Assembly (NCBI GenBank): GCA_019058365.1 | Contig: JAHPZE010000004.1 | Span: 1 to 64,000, forward strand | Source of the DNA: Promethearchaeota archaeon | GTDB lineage: Archaea; Asgardarchaeota; Lokiarchaeia; Sigyniarchaeales; SOKP01 | Reading direction: 5' to 3' | Length of the DNA stretch: 64,000 nt | Shown here: positions 34,690 to 43,692 of the stretch, one piece after another | Numbering within the stretch: the first letter of the stretch is position 1 | Layout of the letters: each line of letters starts with the position of its first letter | Program-made: the position numbers and the translations under genes | Notes under the pieces: generated by a model | Told to the model about the DNA's origin: nothing | The model's database searches: none | What the model saw: only the letters and a program-made list of their open reading frames with translations

Positions 34690-36141
34690 TTAGAAATCAA
34701 ATGAATTAGAAAAAGAATCCAATTTTTTATACTTACTTGAAATTTTAATTATATTTGATCGTTTTTTTGTACTTTTGTATCTTTTTATTGGAAGTATAAT
34801 GCCTTCCTGTGAAGCTAATTCCCTCCACCGTACTTTCCAACTAGTGGGAATTGTATTTTGCTTTAAAGATTTTATATTTTTTTGTAAAATTCTGGTAAAG
34901 AAATCAAATAATTGTATGAAATGCTGCTTAGAGCTTGTAATGAAATTATGATAATCTTTGAATAAAAATACTAAATTATCTGGTCTTATATCAACTTTTT
35001 TAAAATTAATGTGATGCAATCCTATTTCACCATTTAAATAATCCTGCAACGTAAAAACTTCACCAGTTAAGATATCAACAAAATTCCATTGGTAATATTT
35101 TTTTAAATAATTAAAAAAACTTTGAAAACTTGAAAATGTTTTCGGTGGATCAATTATTATTAGATTATTCTGGCCCATTATCATGACAGTTTGAAACAAT
35201 GCATTAGAGATCCTAAATTTTTGCGATTTAAATTTAGGAGGATAACCATGCGAAGTAAGTTCGACCCCTAATTGCTGATATGTAGGTTCAAATTCCTCAA
35301 TTAATTGAGTCATTGATTTTCCTATTCTTTCAATGAACCACTCATATCTTATTTTATTTAAATTAATATAAGAATCTATATCAATACCAATTTGATCTGT
35401 TTCTTTTCTAAGATTCTTTATAGTAGGGTAATAATTTCCATTTTTAATTTCAAGATATTTAGAATCCAAAAAATCCTTTAAACACCGCCCATCACTCATT
35501 ATACCAACGTCATATAGGTATTCTGTTAAATTATTTGCTATCCTATTAGCACACAACCATCGGGAAATGTAATCTGTTAAATAATTAAGATTGACAAATT
35601 CATCAGTAATAATATTGATATTCTCAGCTGTAGGGATAAAAACATGATTTTTTATGTCCATTATTCGAGGATCAAGAATTTTCTTTAATTGGTTGTAGTA
35701 TAATCCCAGTTTCGCCTGATCTTTTAGTTCACTAAGAGAGGTACCATTTTGCTTTAACCAATCATAGGTTATTTTGCTTATTTCTTCATTAGTTAATCCT
35801 TCAATTTCAGCAAAATCTGGTCTTTCTTGAAGCAAATTATCAATAGTCGGAAGAAATTCAAGTTTCTCAATTTTTTTTCTCATTTTATTCAAGAATTCGA
35901 TCATTTTCGCATTTTTAATTGAACCCGCTTCTAATTTTAATTTAATTAAACTCTCAAATCTTATCTCCTCTTTTTCATATCTAGATTTAAACCAAAATAT
36001 AATATAATGTGGATCGAATTTTTCCACACCAGAATCTTGAAGAACTCTGTTGTAAGTGGGTATATATTTTAAGTTATTAATTTCATTTATTTTAGAATCT
36101 AAAAAACGGTAAATCCTTTCTAATATTGATATATTATTCAT
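34690..36141 (-). CDS. Unknown protein with four internal repeats and an HNH-like C-terminus
   Basis: I do not recognise the family. The N-terminal 280 residues carry four copies of a repeat of about 70 residues, each marked by a short motif: INNLKYIPTYNRVLQDSG (21-38), IEKLEFLPTIDNLLQERP (91-108), IKNHVFIPTAENINIITD (163-180) and IKNGNYYPTIKNLRKETD (232-249). Residues 363-398 look like an HNH nuclease core: LQDYLNGEIGLHHINFKK, then PDNLVFLFKDYHN, with the His-His, Asn and final His in the right order. Repeats plus HNH suggests a DNA-targeting nuclease. Located at the edge of the accessory island. Confidence 0.6.
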   Translation of the reverse strand: MNNISILERIYRFLDSKINEINNLKYIPTYNRVLQDSGVEKFDPHYIIFWFKSRYEKEEIRFESLIKLKLEAGSIKNAKMIEFLNKMRKKIEKLEFLPTIDNLLQERPDFAEIEGLTNEEISKITYDWLKQNGTSLSELKDQAKLGLYYNQLKKILDPRIMDIKNHVFIPTAENINIITDEFVNLNYLTDYISRWLCANRIANNLTEYLYDVGIMSDGRCLKDFLDSKYLEIKNGNYYPTIKNLRKETDQIGIDIDSYINLNKIRYEWFIERIGKSMTQLIEEFEPTYQQLGVELTSHGYPPKFKSQKFRISNALFQTVMIMGQNNLIIIDPPKTFSSFQSFFNYLKKYYQWNFVDILTGEVFTLQDYLNGEIGLHHINFKKVDIRPDNLVFLFKDYHNFITSSKQHFIQLFDFFTRILQKNIKSLKQNTIPTSWKVRWRELASQEGIILPIKRYKSTKKRSNIIKISSKYKKLDSFSNSFDF

Positions 36142-36426
36142 TTTTCATCCAATTTCTTCTAACTTTTTCTAATAACATTAAATTACTCTTGATTATTCTA
36201 TTTAAATTCATAATTAATCCCAAAAATATCCGGAGTTAAGTAATTTAGGATACTATCAAGGGCTTAATAATATATAATAAATTTTTATTTAAAAATCTTA
36301 TTATATTCTTAGTCTCTTTATATTATCTTTATATAATTTTCAGCTGATATTTTTACTAAATAAATTTATATGCGTTTTTTACTATTTTTTTATTAAAAAC
36401 TAACTAAAAATGAAAAAGAATTAATT

Positions 36427-36753
36427 ATGGAAGATAAATATACACTGAAAATCCCAATGGAAATAAAAGATCTAATCCAGAAATATATTGAAAGAAATCC
36501 TTCACTTGGATTTAAGAAAGTTTCAAAATATATATTACATTTATTACAAATTGAAGCTAAAAGAATATTAGATAATAATCCCGAATTAGATGATATCGTT
36601 AAAGTAGATAAAAATACTTATGTAAAAAGGTCTGCTTTATCAAAATATAAAAAAGGAGAATTAAAAGATAATTGGCAATCGTTTAAAATAAATTTTGAAA
36701 CCGGAGAGATCACTAAAATTGAAGATGAGATTAATAATAATAAAAAGAAGTAA
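36427..36753 (+). CDS. Small RHH-like protein
   Basis: 108-residue charged protein. The N-terminus (YTLKIPMEIKDLIQKYIERN, then FKKVSKYILHLLQIEAKRIL) has the strand-helix-helix pattern of ribbon-helix-helix DNA-binding proteins; the C-terminus is Lys/Asn-rich. It lies upstream of and convergent with the ABC-3C operon and may regulate it. Function otherwise unknown. Start ATG 36427, with a TATA-like stretch about 60 bp upstream. Confidence 0.55.
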   Translation: MEDKYTLKIPMEIKDLIQKYIERNPSLGFKKVSKYILHLLQIEAKRILDNNPELDDIVKVDKNTYVKRSALSKYKKGELKDNWQSFKINFETGEITKIEDEINNNKKK

Positions 36754-36849
36754 AAATCTATATTCCATTCATTAATAGTAATTTCTTTTCAGATTTCAGG
36801 AGTTAATATAATAAATTCTAGTCCAAATTCTTGACTAACTTTTAAAAAA

Positions 36850-38625
36850 TTAAAATTCATTTTTGAAAAACATTTTTTCTTGTATATCACCTAGTCTACA
36901 AATAACATAGTCATCCGGTAAAAAATTATAGCCTAGTTCATCCTTCATTTTTTCTTCTATTAGTAAATCATTCGATTTGAGGGTTGTAATGTATTGAAAA
37001 TTTCTTACCTTAGATTCTTGAAAAATGTAATTTAAAACATTTACTTTAGTTAGAGTATCCATTTCTGTAAAAATACCATCATGTATAATAAATTTTGGAA
37101 CATATCTATTCTCAATTATGTTTCTTATAAAAATAGTAAAATCATAAACAAATAATTTATATCTTGTTTTTCCAAGCGAATCTTCTCTTGGAACTTGAAC
37201 TTCAATCTTTAAAGGGATCTCATTAGATCTAGTTGCTTCAAAAAATTCAATGTTTAAAAATGCTTCTGTTATTTTTTCTTGTAAATTAATTGTCTTTTTT
37301 ACAATATTTAAAAAGGTGGAGGAAATCTTCTCTCTTTCTTGTTTTAAATCACTTATCTCCTTCTTTAAAATTTTTTCTGATTTAGACTTATTTACTTTTT
37401 CTTCGGTTATTTTCAATTCAACACTATCAATTTTTTTAAAATAAGTGTTAATTTCCTCATATTTTTCTTTTTCTTTTATTAGTTTTTCGTATATGTTCTT
37501 AATACTATCTAATGCATCTTTTTCATCTAATTTTTGATATAATTTGCTCCTTCTTGAATCTAAATCAATCAATTTTTCTTGGATTTCTTTTCGTTGCTTA
37601 TTTAAATTATCTATCTCTGAATTCAAAAAGTTTTTTCGGTTTAATGATAATTTCTCTCGAAATTCAAGGACTTGTTGAAGTTTATCTTTAATTATAGGAG
37701 TTATCTTTTTATTAACCTCATTATATATTCTAATAACTTGATCTTTATCAAATTCTGGTAGTTTCAATTCAAAACTTTTTTTAAGATTTTTTAATCTTAT
37801 TTCTATTTCATGTTTTTTTTTTAAAAGAGAAGATACATCATTTGATAAATTTAATATTTCTTCTTCTAAATCTTCATATAACTTATTTATTCGAAAGAAA
37901 TCTATCTGTTCTTCATATTGTTTTATTCTTTCTTCGAGGAGTATCTTTTCAGATTTTATTTCATTATAATTATTACCGTTTTGTTCCATTGATTCAATTA
38001 AATTGGTCTTTTGATCTTCAAAAACTGAAATAGTTTCATTTATTTTAACCGCATTTGAAAAATTATAATTAGGGAGATTCATTAAAATCAGATTTATATT
38101 CAAATAATCTCCCTTCTTTTTTGATGTGTGAATAAAATTTACAGGATTTGTAATTGATGAAATTTTACTATCGTCTTTAATAAAAAATATTATTAGATCT
38201 CTAAAATATTTAGAATAAATATCTCCTTCATAATCTAAATGACCAAAAATATTGTCAAATAAAATTGTTTTTGCTTCCTTTATACTATATTCTATTAATT
38301 TTGAAAAATTCATACCAAGTTTAACTTTACTTAACTTGTTGAACTCTTTTTTTATGAAGAAACTTTCTCCTTTTATTTCAAGTTCTAATGTTGCCGTATG
38401 ATTTCTAAGAAATGTGAATTTTTTTTGCTGAAAAAGATTCCGAGAAGCACTAGAAAGAAACATTAAGTCTATTAAATTGACTATTAGTGTTTTTCCAATA
38501 CCATTTAATTCTCCTCTTCTTCCCTTTTCAGTTTCATATTCCCCAATAATTATATTTAATCCATCTTTAAATCTAATCTCATCAAATGCTTTTGTCTCAG
38601 AAAAGAGCCTTTTTAGAAATGTCAT
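36850..38625 (-). CDS. ABC-3C system ATPase (DUF2326, SMC/Rad50-like)
   Basis: ATPase of a three-component conflict system. The N-terminus is IRFKDGLNIIIGE, then GELNGIGKTLIVNLIDLMF (Walker A near 42-46), then about 330 residues of coiled coil. The C-terminal DUF2326 part has the Walker-B-like KFIIHDGIFTEMD near 530. In this family the standard signature is degenerate and Walker B reads IIHDs rather than DEP. It is the last gene of a three-gene operon (effector, middle component, ATPase), the standard ABC-3C order. It probably senses a DNA structure and activates the effector. Confidence 0.85.
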   Translation of the reverse strand: MTFLKRLFSETKAFDEIRFKDGLNIIIGEYETEKGRRGELNGIGKTLIVNLIDLMFLSSASRNLFQQKKFTFLRNHTATLELEIKGESFFIKKEFNKLSKVKLGMNFSKLIEYSIKEAKTILFDNIFGHLDYEGDIYSKYFRDLIIFFIKDDSKISSITNPVNFIHTSKKKGDYLNINLILMNLPNYNFSNAVKINETISVFEDQKTNLIESMEQNGNNYNEIKSEKILLEERIKQYEEQIDFFRINKLYEDLEEEILNLSNDVSSLLKKKHEIEIRLKNLKKSFELKLPEFDKDQVIRIYNEVNKKITPIIKDKLQQVLEFREKLSLNRKNFLNSEIDNLNKQRKEIQEKLIDLDSRRSKLYQKLDEKDALDSIKNIYEKLIKEKEKYEEINTYFKKIDSVELKITEEKVNKSKSEKILKKEISDLKQEREKISSTFLNIVKKTINLQEKITEAFLNIEFFEATRSNEIPLKIEVQVPREDSLGKTRYKLFVYDFTIFIRNIIENRYVPKFIIHDGIFTEMDTLTKVNVLNYIFQESKVRNFQYITTLKSNDLLIEEKMKDELGYNFLPDDYVICRLGDIQEKMFFKNEF

Positions 38626-38637
38626 ATTTATTTTTTT

Positions 38638-38913
38638 TTATTTTAGAAATTTATCCATTTTAGATTGGGAAGATCCTCTCATTACTATTCTATAATCTTT
38701 AAAATATATAACATCTATGAAATATAGAAATGTTATTGCATCAAGTAATAGATTGATTGTTCTCCTTGAATCTTCTTCAATAAATGTTTTAAGTATATCA
38801 TCTAAAATAACGTATTTTTTTTTTTTTAAACGTTCTTTAATTAATTGAATTACTTCCGCACTTATTATTAGTAAGTTAAGTGACAGATCTGATTCAGGTT
38901 CTGGGATAATCAT
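38638..38913 (-). CDS. ABC-3C system middle component
   Basis: Small helical protein (91 residues from ATG 38913; 100 from the upstream ATG 38940). It has the pattern of ABC-3C middle components: a short Pro-rich start (MIIPEPESDLSLNLLIISAE), two helices with a winged-helix feel (EVIQLIKERLKKKKYVILDD) and a C-terminal LLLDAITFLYFIDVIYF segment. The ATG at 38913 overlaps the effector stop as ATGA, which argues for this start. It likely links the ATPase to the effector. Confidence 0.75.
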   Translation of the reverse strand: MIIPEPESDLSLNLLIISAEVIQLIKERLKKKKYVILDDILKTFIEEDSRRTINLLLDAITFLYFIDVIYFKDYRIVMRGSSQSKMDKFLK

Positions 38914-39800
38914 TTTGTTGGATCTCTTCCAATTATACAAATTTCAAACATATAATGTATTATTATCTTTAACCAATACATATAGTAATCATCATTTAAA
39001 TGACTTTGACCAAGCAAATTTAGTATATTTCTGATTAAAGTATCGAAATTTGGATTCTTGATATATTTTTCGTATGTACTTTGAAATTTGGATTTTAGAA
39101 CTCTTTGGTCATTACTATTTAGTTTTTCGAAATAATCTTTAAAAATATAGATACTATTGAAATACTCTTGTTTAAAATACTTAGTTTTTGCTTCCCAATA
39201 AGTTTCCTCAAAATTTTCTTTTATCTTATCCATTAATTTAGGAGGTATTTGATTAAAATCATCATTTGAAATATTTATTTTAAATGAAATAATATCACTA
39301 ATAATTATATCAAGAACGTTATAATCAACAAATTTACTATCTATATCTAAGTATTTCGTTAATTTTATAATTTGTGAATAATCAAAAGTCTCAAATATCA
39401 AATCTTTAATTTTTTTGATATCATATATTTCTCTAGGATGCGCCAGATTAGTTAAGAATTGAAATGCTTCACCTGTTATTTTTCTATTACAAACTGGTAC
39501 CCATTGTATTTCATGAGATCCCCATTTTTTTTTAAATGTATTATAATCATCTGTAAATTTTGTTTTAAAAAGAGATAAGTTATATTTAGTACTTTCAGGA
39601 GCATATACAGCATAAATTTTCTCTACTGAACCATCATTTCTTTTTAAAATACAATCAGCTCCTAAATCGGAACTATCAGCTAATGTTTGTATTAAATTTC
39701 CATATTTTTGTTTAAGAACAAACTGGAATAAATGTTGAAAATCAGTCCCAAATTTTCCAATAATTTTTGCATCAATAACAGCTTTTAGAGTATTATTCAT
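38910..39800 (-). CDS. ABC-3C system effector with restriction-endonuclease-like N-terminus
   Basis: 296-residue predicted effector. Residues 15-105 resemble the nuclease-type N-terminus of ABC-3C effectors: GKFGTDFQHLFQFVLKQKYG, then DSSDLGADCIL with Asp49, then IYAVYAPES (63-70), equivalent to the D...(Q/A)VYAPE element of the restriction-endonuclease fold. The catalytic Lys is not obvious. The C-terminal 180 residues are helical and correspond to the region that docks on the ABC module. First gene of the operon; start ATG 39800 after a 500-bp gap. Confidence 0.7.
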   Translation of the reverse strand: MNNTLKAVIDAKIIGKFGTDFQHLFQFVLKQKYGNLIQTLADSSDLGADCILKRNDGSVEKIYAVYAPESTKYNLSLFKTKFTDDYNTFKKKWGSHEIQWVPVCNRKITGEAFQFLTNLAHPREIYDIKKIKDLIFETFDYSQIIKLTKYLDIDSKFVDYNVLDIIISDIISFKINISNDDFNQIPPKLMDKIKENFEETYWEAKTKYFKQEYFNSIYIFKDYFEKLNSNDQRVLKSKFQSTYEKYIKNPNFDTLIRNILNLLGQSHLNDDYYMYWLKIIIHYMFEICIIGRDPTK

Positions 39801-40328
39801 CTTTTCTTATTTTATGTTTAATCACTAGTAATTTTCTATTATGGAGAAGAGCTTTATTTATCTTTACGAGTCTTTAGAGTAATAAATCTAACGCTTTCAA
39901 TTTTTATATATTTTTGACTTTTATGAATACTAATGATAAATTTATATCTACAACTTTATATAAAATTTGTTTACTAATGAGAAATTAAATAATCAAATTT
40001 TATGGATTTCAGGAATTTATAGTAAATTATAATTATTCAATCATTCTTGAATGAATTGAATAATGTTTTTTCAATATTCAAATAATTTATCCAAAAATAA
40101 CTTTTCTAAGATAAATTTAAATACATGCAAAATTTGCCTTCAAACCAACTTTAAAAATTCAGAAAGCATATAGACCAATAATTCTATCTATAACATTATA
40201 ACCATTTTTTCTTACAGAAATTTAAATTTTAAGATTTTTTTCCCAGCTAGTTTTATTAAAAATCCCATGTGAGTCCTTTAAAAATTTAAAACTTATACTA
40301 ACAAAGTAGATAATAAAAAATATAAAGA
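39801..40328. other. Non-coding gap between the ABC-3C operon and porB
   Basis: 528 bp, strongly AT-rich, probably carrying the ABC-3C promoter at its left end. Around 40031-40056 there is an inverted repeat built on TTCAATCATTCTTGAATGAA. The only coding-like signal is the sua5-derived scar at 40233-40268. Confidence 0.5.
40233..40268 (-). pseudogene. Scar matching the sua5 N-terminus
   Basis: Reading the minus strand from 40268 gives MGFLIKLAGKKI, matching the Sua5 start MGFLVKLAGKKL at 10 of 12 positions, with the same ATG context. A TTAGTATAAG element upstream is also shared with the sua5 leader. It then runs into unrelated sequence and a stop. Likely debris of a partial duplication. Confidence 0.55.
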
Positions 40329-41270
40329 TTATTTTGGATATTGTTCTTGACAACTTAAATCAGCTTCTAACCGTTTCCAAGTATGATCTAAATATTCTTG
40401 GAGTTCTATTAAATCTTTTTCTGAAATATTTGCAAATCTTTTTTGCTTAGAAAGATAATCTATTAGTGGAGTTCTCTTAGAAGGATCCAGTAATGGCCTA
40501 CTTGCTTTTGATAATGTCATGATTCCATTTTCTACTTCATATAAAATCCATGAACCAGTTTTTACAGCTAGTCGAGCAATTTCTATAGTCTCTTCAGAAT
40601 TAAATCCCCATCCAGTACAACAAGGAGCCATAATATGGATATATCTACAGCCTTTAATCGATTTAGCTTTTTGAAATTTATCATATAAATCAAGTGGTTC
40701 GCTTATAGAACAAGTAGCTACATAAGGCATATCATGAGCTGCCATAATTGCGGGAAGATTCTTTTTGAACCTATCCTTTCCTTTGGTGGTTGTACTTGTC
40801 CATGCACCATGTGGTGTACTTGAAGATCTTTGAATGCCTGTGTTCATATATGCTTCATTGTCGTAACATACATAAATTTGATCTGAATTTCTTTCTGCTG
40901 CTCCACTCAGACCTTGAATTCCTATATCTGCAGTACCACCATCTCCCGCAAATGTAATTGTCGTTATTTCATCCCAAATTTTACCGGGGAATCTATAAGC
41001 TTTCGCTTTAAAGGCAGCAGACATACCTGTTGCTGCTGCTGCTCCCGCTGCAAAAGCCATATTAGTAAATGGAAAATTTGGTGCAGTTTTAGGCCACAAT
41101 CCTACAACTACATTTAAGCAGGAAGCAGGAGTTACAAGAGCCGTATTGGGTCCTAATGCCTTAATTGCCCATCTAAGTGCGATTTCTAGACCACATCCCG
41201 CACAACAAGAATTGCCTGGAAGGAAATATTCTTCTTGGCAAGATTGTAAAGCTTCTTTTAGTTTAACCAT
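40329..41270 (-). CDS. porB: Pyruvate:ferredoxin oxidoreductase beta subunit
   Basis: TPP-binding subunit of the four-subunit 2-oxoacid:ferredoxin oxidoreductase. Visible: FLPGNSCCAGCGLEIALRWA near the start (cluster-ligating Cys), the TPP motif GDGGTADIGIQGLSGAAERN with downstream NEAYMNTGIQ, and APCCTGWGF. It makes acetyl-CoA from pyruvate with reduction of ferredoxin, or the reverse. I chose ATG 41270 (MVKLKEAL), 4 bp after the porA stop, over 41312, which would overlap porA by 38 bp. Confidence 0.94.
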   Translation of the reverse strand: MVKLKEALQSCQEEYFLPGNSCCAGCGLEIALRWAIKALGPNTALVTPASCLNVVVGLWPKTAPNFPFTNMAFAAGAAAATGMSAAFKAKAYRFPGKIWDEITTITFAGDGGTADIGIQGLSGAAERNSDQIYVCYDNEAYMNTGIQRSSSTPHGAWTSTTTKGKDRFKKNLPAIMAAHDMPYVATCSISEPLDLYDKFQKAKSIKGCRYIHIMAPCCTGWGFNSEETIEIARLAVKTGSWILYEVENGIMTLSKASRPLLDPSKRTPLIDYLSKQKRFANISEKDLIELQEYLDHTWKRLEADLSCQEQYPK

Positions 41271-41274
41271 TCCT

Positions 41275-42531
41275 TTATTCAACCTCCAATAAGCCATCCC
41301 AGAGAGTTCCATGTATCATATCTTTTGGAAGTTCTCCAGTTTCATTATATTTAACTAACTTTATTAATTGGTTTTTCTGTTGTTCAAGTGAAACTTCTCT
41401 TCCTCCCAATCCATTAATTATTGGTAATACTGTTGCAGTTCCTTTCGTTTCATGTAGAGCAGCTTTCACTTCACAACTTACAGGACCTCCAGTTTGGCAT
41501 CCAAACGCTGTAGCTCTATCTATCACTCCTAGTACTTTCACCTTTTTTGCAGCTTCAATAATATCTTCAGTTGGAAAAGGTCTAAAATGACGAAGCTTTA
41601 CCATCCCAACTTTATAACCCTCATCTCTCAAATCATCTACAGCTTGTTCCATTTGTAAAGCCAAATCTCCATATATAATTACTCCTATATCAGCATTATT
41701 CATCTTATATTCTTGAATTAATCCATTACCATAATTTCTTCCAAAAATTTTCTCAAATTCTTTAGCAACATTTTTAATTTTCTCTTTAGCTCTAATATTT
41801 GCATCATGAATTTTTAGTCTAAATTCGTAATAAAAACTGGAGGGCATGATAAGATTGCCAAACATCATTGGTCTTTTTGGATCCATCCAGATATGTGGCC
41901 AACCCTCTTCACTTGGTAACGGTGGTAAGAATTTATCTACAAGATCTTGATCTTCAAGAATAACTGGTTTTGATGTATGTGATAGAATAAACCCTCCATA
42001 AGATACAAACTTTGGTAAAAGAATATCGTAATCTTCACAAACCTTATATGACATTAAAATTTCATCATATATTTCTTGATGTTCTGCACAAAAACAACTC
42101 ATCCATCCTGTATCACGCTGACTTATTACATCGGTAAAATCAGCCCAAATATTCCATGGTGGAGCGGGACCACGAGATGCTATAGCAACTACAATGGGAA
42201 GTCTAGCTCCAGCAGCCCAATGAATCATTTCATGGGCATAAAATATTCCTTGGCCCGATGTTGCTGTAAAGGTTCTAGTTCCCGCTTTGCTTGCACCAAC
42301 TACAGCAGCGAAAACACTATGTTCTGACTCCATTTTTATATATTGAGTTCCTGGCATTAACCCATTATCTACAAATTCAGATAATTTTTCAACTACTGTA
42401 GTTTGCGGAGTTATAGGATAAGCGCTAATTACTTGAACTCGTGCTGATTTTGCAGCATACGCAGCAGCTACATTTCCTTTTATAATGATAGTTTCTCTCT
42501 TTTGGACAAAATCTTTCTGAGCTTCAGTCAT
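41275..42531 (-). CDS. porA: Pyruvate:ferredoxin oxidoreductase alpha subunit
   Basis: Alpha subunit with the pyrimidine-binding TPP fold: GNVAAAYAAKSARVQVISAY, ITPQTTVVEKLSE, then KMESEHSVFAAVVGASKAG and TSGQGIFYAHEMIHWAAG. The C-terminal domain has the GVIDRATAFGCQTGGPV segment typical of PorA. Length 418. It overlaps porD by 8 bp, showing coupling within porCDAB. Pyruvate is the likely substrate from the CDAB order, though other 2-oxoacids cannot be excluded. Confidence 0.94.
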   Translation of the reverse strand: MTEAQKDFVQKRETIIIKGNVAAAYAAKSARVQVISAYPITPQTTVVEKLSEFVDNGLMPGTQYIKMESEHSVFAAVVGASKAGTRTFTATSGQGIFYAHEMIHWAAGARLPIVVAIASRGPAPPWNIWADFTDVISQRDTGWMSCFCAEHQEIYDEILMSYKVCEDYDILLPKFVSYGGFILSHTSKPVILEDQDLVDKFLPPLPSEEGWPHIWMDPKRPMMFGNLIMPSSFYYEFRLKIHDANIRAKEKIKNVAKEFEKIFGRNYGNGLIQEYKMNNADIGVIIYGDLALQMEQAVDDLRDEGYKVGMVKLRHFRPFPTEDIIEAAKKVKVLGVIDRATAFGCQTGGPVSCEVKAALHETKGTATVLPIINGLGGREVSLEQQKNQLIKLVKYNETGELPKDMIHGTLWDGLLEVE

Positions 42532-42871
42532 CTTTTATATCACTCTCTCTGATCATTTCTATATTTTTTGTTGGGCATTCTTTAGCACATATACCACAAC
42601 CTTTACAGTAACGCAAATCAATTTCAAATGAACCGTCTTCTTTCCTTTTAATTACACCCTCTGGGCAATACATCCAGCATATTCCGCATTTATTACAACC
42701 TTCTTTAATAACTGGTCTAAAAGTTCTCCAATCACCAGTTGTACCTATATTTCCATCTATTGGTAATGAAATTGGAATTGGGGATAATTCTTTCCAATTT
42801 TTATATTCTTGGACCTTAGGCCGTTCTTTTACTGATTTATTAATTTTCTTCCATTTTTCAGATTCTGACAT
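42524..42871 (-). CDS. porD: Pyruvate:ferredoxin oxidoreductase delta subunit
   Basis: Small 2[4Fe-4S] ferredoxin subunit. Two clusters are obvious: CNKCGICWMYCPEGVI and CKGCGICAKECPTKNI, each C-x2-C-x2-C-x3-C-P. The N-terminal 60 residues (WKELSPIPISLP) are the usual porD extension. It passes electrons from the alpha-beta core to ferredoxin. Two bp from porC. Confidence 0.95.
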   Translation of the reverse strand: MSESEKWKKINKSVKERPKVQEYKNWKELSPIPISLPIDGNIGTTGDWRTFRPVIKEGCNKCGICWMYCPEGVIKRKEDGSFEIDLRYCKGCGICAKECPTKNIEMIRESDIKDD

Positions 42872-42873
42872 AT

Positions 42874-43461
42874 TTACATCTCTCTTACTGATTCGTAAGC
42901 GTCTTTTGCAACACTCATATTTTTTTCTGATCTACTTTCTCCAAACTCCTTTTTAATTACTTTTTCCATTGTTTCAAGATTATAATACCCAGTAATCTTT
43001 CCAAAAGCCCCTAACATAGGAATATTTAGAATTGGGCCACTAGCATGCATGAAACTATGTTTAATACAAATACCTGTAGCATCTACTATAAAAATCCTTA
43101 GATTATTAGGGAGATTACTTATATCTATAGGATCTGGACTGTTAATTATTAAATTTACTCCTTCCTTTATACTCGCTTTTATCTTTGGTATCTCTAATAA
43201 TGATGTATCGAACATGAATATATAATCTGGATTTACTACACTGTCATATGTTTTAATTGACTTACTTTTAGAAATTTTTGTAAATGCCTGTATTGGAGCA
43301 CCCCTTCGCTCTGCTCCTATTATTGGAATTGCGATAGTATCTTTAAAACCCTCCTCAAATGCCATTTCGGCTAACAACTGACTTGCGGTTATACAAGTCT
43401 GACCACCTCTACAATGCATTGATATTTCTACAATTTTTTCTTTGTCTGACAATTCATTCAA
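42874..43461 (-). CDS. porC: Pyruvate:ferredoxin oxidoreductase gamma subunit
   Basis: 195-residue gamma subunit that closes the CoA site. The family pattern is present: EISMHCRGGQTCITASQLLA near the N-terminus, IIGAERRGAPIQAFTKIS, then LINSPDPIDIS and FIVDATGICIKHS. First gene of porCDAB, transcribed from the 230-bp divergent region that contains a 9+3+9 inverted repeat. Confidence 0.94.
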   Translation of the reverse strand: MNELSDKEKIVEISMHCRGGQTCITASQLLAEMAFEEGFKDTIAIPIIGAERRGAPIQAFTKISKSKSIKTYDSVVNPDYIFMFDTSLLEIPKIKASIKEGVNLIINSPDPIDISNLPNNLRIFIVDATGICIKHSFMHASGPILNIPMLGAFGKITGYYNLETMEKVIKKEFGESRSEKNMSVAKDAYESVREM

Positions 43462-43572
43462 CTGACTTTTATATTTCTATTGAGTGCAATATGTCCAATA
43501 AAGGCACAATGAATAAAAGTTCTATTGATTTTACTTATATAACTGCAATATGAAACAATAATATAGAATTTA

Positions 43573-43593
43573 TAATTATAATTGTTATAATTA
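43573..43593. promoter_or_regulatory. Perfect 9-bp inverted repeat between por operon and zpr1
   Basis: TAATTATAA and TTATAATTA are separated by TTG. It lies 112 bp upstream of porC and 100 bp upstream of zpr1, in the divergent promoter region. It could be an operator for either side, though AT-rich palindromes arise easily in this genome. Confidence 0.3.
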
Positions 43594-43692
43594 TTAATTT
43601 ATTTTGAAAAAGGTACCTTCGGATATCGATCTTACGAAGCAATGTAAAATATTCATCCAAATTTAAAAAAATTTAATCAAAGAAATCAATAT

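Noticed and set aside
36754..36849. Start-less fragment VSQEFGLEFIILTPEI after the ABC-3C ATPase (minus strand)
   Set aside because: Sixteen residues with no start; it could be a remnant of an ATPase C-terminus but is too short to support.
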